Shown here: positions 59,840 to 64,000 of the stretch, piece by piece
How positions within the stretch are numbered: position 1 is the stretch's first letter
How the letters are laid out: each line of letters opens with the position of its first letter
Assembly: GCA_045635745.1 (NCBI GenBank)
Contig: JAZTWG010000048.1
Coordinates: 1-64,000, forward strand
DNA from: SIG78 sp045635745
GTDB taxonomy: Bacteria; Verrucomicrobiota; Lentisphaeria; Victivallales; Victivallaceae
Reading direction: 5' to 3'
Length of the DNA: 64,000 nucleotides
Position numbers and translations under genes: made by a program
The notes under the pieces: generated by a model
Told to the model about the DNA's origin: nothing
Database searches by the model: none
Seen by the model: the letters and a program-made list of their open reading frames with translations, nothing else

Positions 59840-60072
59840 GCTCTGTTCCCGATATTGGTTGATATGCAATATTTACCGTATGCAGCCGGTGCTGGAGCCG
59901 GAGAGGAGATTGCTTTCGCCTCCTCGACAGCCGTTGCTCATTGAACTGCACCATCCGGCGCGAGTTTCCTGGCTGCTTTCAGGTAAAGGCGGGTGCTGAC
60001 CGCGCTTTGCGGCGTTCCGCCGCATGTCCTGTGGATAAACGACATTTTATCCAACGATATCAGGAACAGAGC
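59840..60072. repeat. MITE-like repeat, copy C (233 bp, internally deleted)
   Basis: It starts GCTCTGTTCCCGATATTGG (59840) and ends with the inverted counterpart (the reverse complement starts GCTCTGTTCCTGATATCG at 60072). This gives clear terminal inverted repeats of about 25 bp, with a few mismatches. Relative to copy A it is inverted and lacks about 150 bp of the middle, but keeps GCCGCAAAGCGCGGTCAG and the ATTGCTTT-type segment. No transposase is encoded. Confidence 0.8.
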
Positions 60073-60153
60073 TTTTTTCAAAAAGTTTTTTCCCGCAAAC
60101 AGTTTTGCAACACTCCGTTTTATTTTTTATCAACTCAACGATAACACTTCAGT

Positions 60154-62922
60154 TCAGTAGACCTCTATTTCAGCAATTTGAGTATATTTGCCGTTGTTGC
60201 GGGTTACAAATACCCGCAGGACCTTGAACTCCTCTTCCGGGAAAACGAATTCATTGCGGTCTTTTTTGGCATCTTTTATCCTGCCAACGGTTACAAACTT
60301 ACCATTCTTGAGTATCTGTACTTCATAATCACGCAGAGCATTTTTGATACCGCTGACTACCACTTTTTTTGCCTTGACCGGCTTGGGGAATTCCATTTCG
60401 ATCCAATCGGGCACTTTGCCGGGGGTATTATCTTTGAAATAAGTGCGGTTGTTGTCATAAGTCAACGCTTTTGCGCCCTGATCGACTCCGTCAGAAACAT
60501 GCCACAAAGTGTTGTCATGACGGCCCTGCAGCCAAAAGTTGCTGGAACTGCGGAATTGCAGTAAATCATGCTCAAGCATCTGGAACGCCAAATTGCCGGG
60601 CTTGCGGCGTTGGGCATTGGCTTCGGCGATAAGCTTTTCGACTTCCTCAACTCTCTTCATGTTATCTGCTGCAAGGTCATTGGTGTAAATATGCACATCA
60701 AAGTTGTTGAATTTATCAGCAAATTTGCCATTTTCAGCAGTAATGAATCGGCCTTCGCGCCAGACCGTCAGTTTTTGATTTTTCAGTTCCGGGAAGTTGA
60801 ATTCATAATCAAACGGCGCTTTTTGAGTGGAAACAGCAAAAATCCAGAGTTTGCCATTGTGTCTCTTTATCATGGTACGCAACTTGCCTTGAGTCAATGC
60901 GCCCGGCTGATCATCTTCGCACAAGATATCGTGCAGTGCTGCAAATTCTCTGCCGACTTCCGGCATGCCGATGTAGAGTTCCGGATAATGCGTACTGCTG
61001 CGGTTCCAGAACATGATCCCCCTGCCCCCCATGATAACGGTCATCAAAAACTGGGTCCGTATTTCGTCAAATGTGGGAATGCGGCTGTTGAGGCGGCCCC
61101 AGTCGCCGTAGTTGAATCCCTGCTGCAGATAGAATATACTTTGCTTGCGCTGCTCCGGCAGCTGATCGTTCATATTTCTGACTTGATCCATAAAAGCCAC
61201 AATCCGGCCGAAACCGGGGCGGGTTTCGCCTTTATCCGGATTGGGATAACAATGCAGACCATTGATCTCGCTGCATTCAGCATAATCAAGCATACCGGCA
61301 ACCGAGTTGTTGGAAACAACCAGCGGGTGATAGGGATCGACATCACGAACAATCGCCGCCGCTTGAGCCGCCGCCGAAACAGTAGTGCCCATAATTTCCG
61401 GTTCATCGGAAAAATAGCGGGCAAAAAGCTTTTCATCCCGGGTGTTTCCGGCAATGCTTTCCCGTATAGCTTTTTCAGCAGCCAGTGAAATGGAATTTTT
61501 GCGTAATTCTTTATATACGGCATGTTTTCTTGTCATCATTGCCATATCAAGATAACGGCTGTTTTTAACACTGTACATGTTGGAAAGATTCACGCCCGGT
61601 ACCGGGACATTGCCCCATTCGGAAATCATGAAAAAGCGTTTGCCGTTGGCACGCCAGAACCCCTGTTTATCGCGCCACACTTCATTAACCTGCGGTTCAA
61701 GTTTACGCAGCGGCATGGTAACATTATTGCCATTACTTTCGGCAACAATGGTGTATTTGCCATATGCAAGTTTATCGGCGGGAAATTCCACAATACCGCC
61801 CTTGGTAAGCGTTTTACTGAAAACGGTCTTACCTTTTTCATCCACAATTCCGGTGGTCAGCGGGAAAGCATTTTTATCTGCCGCCGCAACCGCATAGCGA
61901 ACCTTATCCAAATTCATACTCGCAAAGATCGCATTGCGGTAATGCGGATCGAGCATACTCAGATTGATAGGATTGAATTTGACTTCCAGCGGAAAACTGC
62001 GGCGGACGAAATTCTTGCGGGTCACAGGATCGGCCAGCGTAACGGTTGCCTTATAGGAGCCGGCTTTTCTCACAATCATTTCCGACATTTTCATCGTAGT
62101 TGTACCATTGGGGGCCAGAGAAAGGTTTGCTTCCGCAGCAGCAATATCAGCACCACTTAAGGTTACATCCAAAATCACAGAACCGGTCTTTTTACCGTTG
62201 TTGGCCAATTTTACCGCCGTAGAACAGACAAAATTCTCACCTTTGCGGCTGACAGTTATCTGCGGCGGAGTAATACGCCACTCATAATTGGCAAAATCAT
62301 ACTTATCGAAACCTTTTACATCAACAAAGGCTCCGGAAACATGATATTCACCATTAGGCAATACCGAAGAATAACGCAATGGCGTGCTCAAGTTGCGGCA
62401 GAAATTGAATCCCCAGCTGTCAGCAGCGCCATCGCCCAGTTCCAGAGTGGAATACGGCACAAACATTTCCACACTCCAGAAATCCTTACCGACAAATGTT
62501 TTAACTGTAATATTGCCGTTCCATTTACTGTCAGAAACAAATCCGCCCTGATCGGCGTAAGCATCGGCAATCGTGCCGATACTGTTGACCGTAAAATGTG
62601 CGTAGCAATCGCGCCCCTTGGATGGAGCGATCATCAATTCAACGGAGTCATCGGTAAAAACCCGACCGTCGTGCTTGGTGATTTTTGCCCGGGGTGGATT
62701 GCCGTTCTCAAACGGCACATTGAACCCGACATAAAAGCCTTTACTATCGTACAAAAGCATCGCTTCGCAGGCGGGAGCCGCATTTTTGGTATTGTGATAG
62801 ACAAACTTATTGAATTTGGCCGCATTGCTCCATTCTTTATCATCAAGTTTACCATCTATTACCGGGGCGGCGGCGGCGGTAAGTGCACATAATACGGCCG
62901 AAAAGAAAACAGTTTTTTTCAT
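60154..62922 (-). CDS. Exported CBM9-like and F5/8C-like protein with a putative glycosidase core
   Basis: The 922-residue protein has a signal peptide (about 1-18). The N-terminal CBM9/DOMON-like domain (about 19-215) has VIDGKLDDKEWSNAAKF and FTDDSVELMIAP. Beta-sandwich regions follow to about 430. A TIM-barrel-like core (about 430-740) has KRFFMISEWGNVPVPG, YFSDEPEIMGTT with an acidic pair and FWNRSSTHYPELY. The C-terminal domain (about 790-922) resembles an F5/8-type (discoidin) binding module. I do not recognise the family of the core. It overlaps the LamG-type gene by 1 nt. Confidence 0.7.
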   Translation of the reverse strand: MKKTVFFSAVLCALTAAAAPVIDGKLDDKEWSNAAKFNKFVYHNTKNAAPACEAMLLYDSKGFYVGFNVPFENGNPPRAKITKHDGRVFTDDSVELMIAPSKGRDCYAHFTVNSIGTIADAYADQGGFVSDSKWNGNITVKTFVGKDFWSVEMFVPYSTLELGDGAADSWGFNFCRNLSTPLRYSSVLPNGEYHVSGAFVDVKGFDKYDFANYEWRITPPQITVSRKGENFVCSTAVKLANNGKKTGSVILDVTLSGADIAAAEANLSLAPNGTTTMKMSEMIVRKAGSYKATVTLADPVTRKNFVRRSFPLEVKFNPINLSMLDPHYRNAIFASMNLDKVRYAVAAADKNAFPLTTGIVDEKGKTVFSKTLTKGGIVEFPADKLAYGKYTIVAESNGNNVTMPLRKLEPQVNEVWRDKQGFWRANGKRFFMISEWGNVPVPGVNLSNMYSVKNSRYLDMAMMTRKHAVYKELRKNSISLAAEKAIRESIAGNTRDEKLFARYFSDEPEIMGTTVSAAAQAAAIVRDVDPYHPLVVSNNSVAGMLDYAECSEINGLHCYPNPDKGETRPGFGRIVAFMDQVRNMNDQLPEQRKQSIFYLQQGFNYGDWGRLNSRIPTFDEIRTQFLMTVIMGGRGIMFWNRSSTHYPELYIGMPEVGREFAALHDILCEDDQPGALTQGKLRTMIKRHNGKLWIFAVSTQKAPFDYEFNFPELKNQKLTVWREGRFITAENGKFADKFNNFDVHIYTNDLAADNMKRVEEVEKLIAEANAQRRKPGNLAFQMLEHDLLQFRSSSNFWLQGRHDNTLWHVSDGVDQGAKALTYDNNRTYFKDNTPGKVPDWIEMEFPKPVKAKKVVVSGIKNALRDYEVQILKNGKFVTVGRIKDAKKDRNEFVFPEEEFKVLRVFVTRNNGKYTQIAEIEVY

Positions 62923-63644
62923 TATTCAATATCCTTCACCATCGCAAGAATCTCTTTATCTGTAAGGGCTTTATTAAAAATCTTCACATCTGATACAGCA
63001 CCGTGGAAATTGTAGGCATAGCCGCGTTTGTAGCTGCCGATATCCACAACAGCCGGATGAGCGGCTACGGGCATCATTTTATCGCGTTCAGCCACTCTGG
63101 TGCCGTTAAAATAAATTACCGCCTTGCCGTTATCGAATGTAACGCTCAAGTGCTGCCACACCCCGCGAGCCACTTTAACTTTGCTGGGGTTGGTATTCAG
63201 TTCAGTGCGTTTTTTGCCGTCGCCGATCCAGAAACAGATACGGTTCCAGCAGAACATAGTGCGAAACCCGGCACCATTTTCGCCATTGGAACAACTCACC
63301 ATTTCTTTATTGGAGGCGCGGGGCACTTTCTTATCGAGCTTAAAGTAATACATCAAAGTAAAAGGCTTGCTGAAATCAACCGTTTTACCGGTATAAAGCC
63401 TCGCGCAGCCGCCTTTGCGTGTTTTGTCCGCAGCGCCGGAAAAATAGAGTACTTTACTTCCTTCATCACGGCCCTCGCCCCATTGGGTATTTTCCGGGAA
63501 ACACACTTCGCCTTTAACAGTTCCGGCAGAATCTTTCAACACATTGCCGGTACCTTCGTTGAGTTTGAACTCAACCACCGGAGTTGCAGCGGTAATCATC
63601 CATGCCGTACAAACGATCATCGCAGAAAGCATCAATTTTTTCAC
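62922..63644 (-). CDS. Exported LamG/concanavalin-like domain protein
   Basis: The 240-residue protein has a signal peptide (MKKLMLSAMIVCTAWMITAA). A LamG-type jelly roll covers most of the rest: FKLNEGTGNVLKDSAG, FTLMYYFKLDKK, WQHLSVTFDNGKAVIYFNG and the end DVKIFNKALTDKEILAM. The stop overlaps the start of the 922-residue protein gene by one base (TAATG), so the two are co-translated and probably act together on a glycan. Such small LamG proteins often bind sugars without being enzymes. Confidence 0.82.
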   Translation of the reverse strand: MKKLMLSAMIVCTAWMITAATPVVEFKLNEGTGNVLKDSAGTVKGEVCFPENTQWGEGRDEGSKVLYFSGAADKTRKGGCARLYTGKTVDFSKPFTLMYYFKLDKKVPRASNKEMVSCSNGENGAGFRTMFCWNRICFWIGDGKKRTELNTNPSKVKVARGVWQHLSVTFDNGKAVIYFNGTRVAERDKMMPVAAHPAVVDIGSYKRGYAYNFHGAVSDVKIFNKALTDKEILAMVKDIE

Positions 63645-63671
63645 AACTGGTTCCTTTCTTTCTGAAAATTT

Positions 63672-64000
63672 TTATTTAGTGAATTCTATAACAAATCTGC
63701 CCGATATAAAAACCTGAAGTTCAACGATTTTTTTCAACGGAGTATTTTCCGGACAACGCAATACGGTCAAAGCATATTTTCTCTGCCGGAAGATATTGAT
63801 CAATCCGGATGCCGGAATTTTTTTGCCGTTTAAAAAAACTTCTCCATTTGCCTTGAGTTCAACTGCTGCAACATTAAGCAGATAGTTTTCCAGCTTGATA
63901 ACTTCTGCGAAAGTCTCTTCTTTACCTTTGGCATCAAGCCCGATCCGGGCAGCCAACATCCGATTGTTTTCCATCGGATACAAGCCGACTGAAGTGTTGA
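63672..64000 (-). CDS. Partial protein, possibly ExbD/TolR-like
   Basis: The frame is open to the window edge, so the N-terminus lies beyond 64000. The visible C-terminal 109 residues include VELKANGEVFLNGKKIPASG, followed by INIFRQRKYALTVLRCPENTPLKKIVE and a final beta strand. The G-E-x-x-x-N-G-K and x-L-R-x-x-x-x-x-P-L-K-x-I-V-E pattern resembles the periplasmic domain of ExbD/TolR, but the sequence is divergent. It ends 27 nt upstream of the LamG-type gene, on the same strand. Confidence 0.35.
   Translation of the reverse strand, partial: NTSVGLYPMENNRMLAARIGLDAKGKEETFAEVIKLENYLLNVAAVELKANGEVFLNGKKIPASGLINIFRQRKYALTVLRCPENTPLKKIVELQVFISGRFVIEFTK

Noticed and set aside
1..64000. CRISPR array, tRNA or rRNA genes
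   Set aside because: No regular repeat-spacer pattern, cloverleaf or rRNA-like conserved stretch was seen anywhere on either strand.

Overview
The window most likely comes from a Gram-negative member of the PVC superphylum, probably Lentisphaerota (Victivallales-like) or a close relative. This is inferred from gene content, not from a database search. The supporting genes are an exported DUF1549/DUF1553, DUF1501 and PPC-type gene trio typical of Planctomycetes and relatives, a WaaF-like heptosyltransferase (LPS), a MurE with the meso-diaminopimelate-type DNPR motif, and many exported carbohydrate-active or lectin-like proteins. Genes are closely packed on both strands, often with 1-8 nt overlaps. 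I saw no tRNA, rRNA, CRISPR array or prophage.

Layout. 1-1200: a short promoter-to-terminator unit with two tiny ORFs, then an IS200-type element (TnpA only) with hairpin ends and a structured leader. 1266-4932: an oxidoreductase, two lipoproteins and murF, overlapping murE (to 6497). 6481-11873 (minus): DMT transporter, amidohydrolase, histidine kinase, and the McsA/McsB arginine-kinase pair. 12122-15189: SDR dehydrogenase, endonuclease III, RlmH and a second Gfo/Idh/MocA protein. 15456-18782: ABC exporter, HlyD-type adaptor and Dtd. 18856-27217: GNAT, membrane protein, SGNH hydrolase, RmuC, pyrR-pyrB and two transporters. 27468-30055 (minus): a YeeE/YedE-like pair, a DnaQ-type exonuclease and a hexose-6-phosphate mutarotase-like protein. 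30237-34666: Ffh, an unknown membrane protein, a heptosyltransferase and a creatininase-family hydrolase.

34667-64000 is richer in accessory content: a LacI regulator, two very similar oversized SSS symporters, phosphofructokinase, a phosphodiester-glycosidase-family protein, an EIIA-CBS protein, an alpha/beta hydrolase, a tandem class II aldolase with a degenerate second half, a stand-alone RAM-domain protein, an AraC regulator beside a sialidase-like protein, and a translationally coupled four-gene operon (50800-57004) of DUF1549/1553, DUF1501, PPC-domain and RidA-fold/chorismatase-like proteins. After these come an AAC(3)-fold acetyltransferase, a double NodB deacetylase and a minus-strand cluster of ExbD-like(?), LamG and CBM9-like/glycosidase-like proteins.

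Three dispersed copies of a non-coding repeat (34684-35066, 38917-39195, 59840-60072) are the most novel structural feature. Two have matching terminal inverted repeats, and one looks like an internal-deletion derivative, so this is a MITE-like family. A recurring promoter pattern (TTGCAW, 16 nt, TATATT-like) precedes many genes. The best candidates for undescribed biology are the 50800-57004 operon, the MITE family, the structured RNA at the IS200 left end and the pseudo-domain aldolase.
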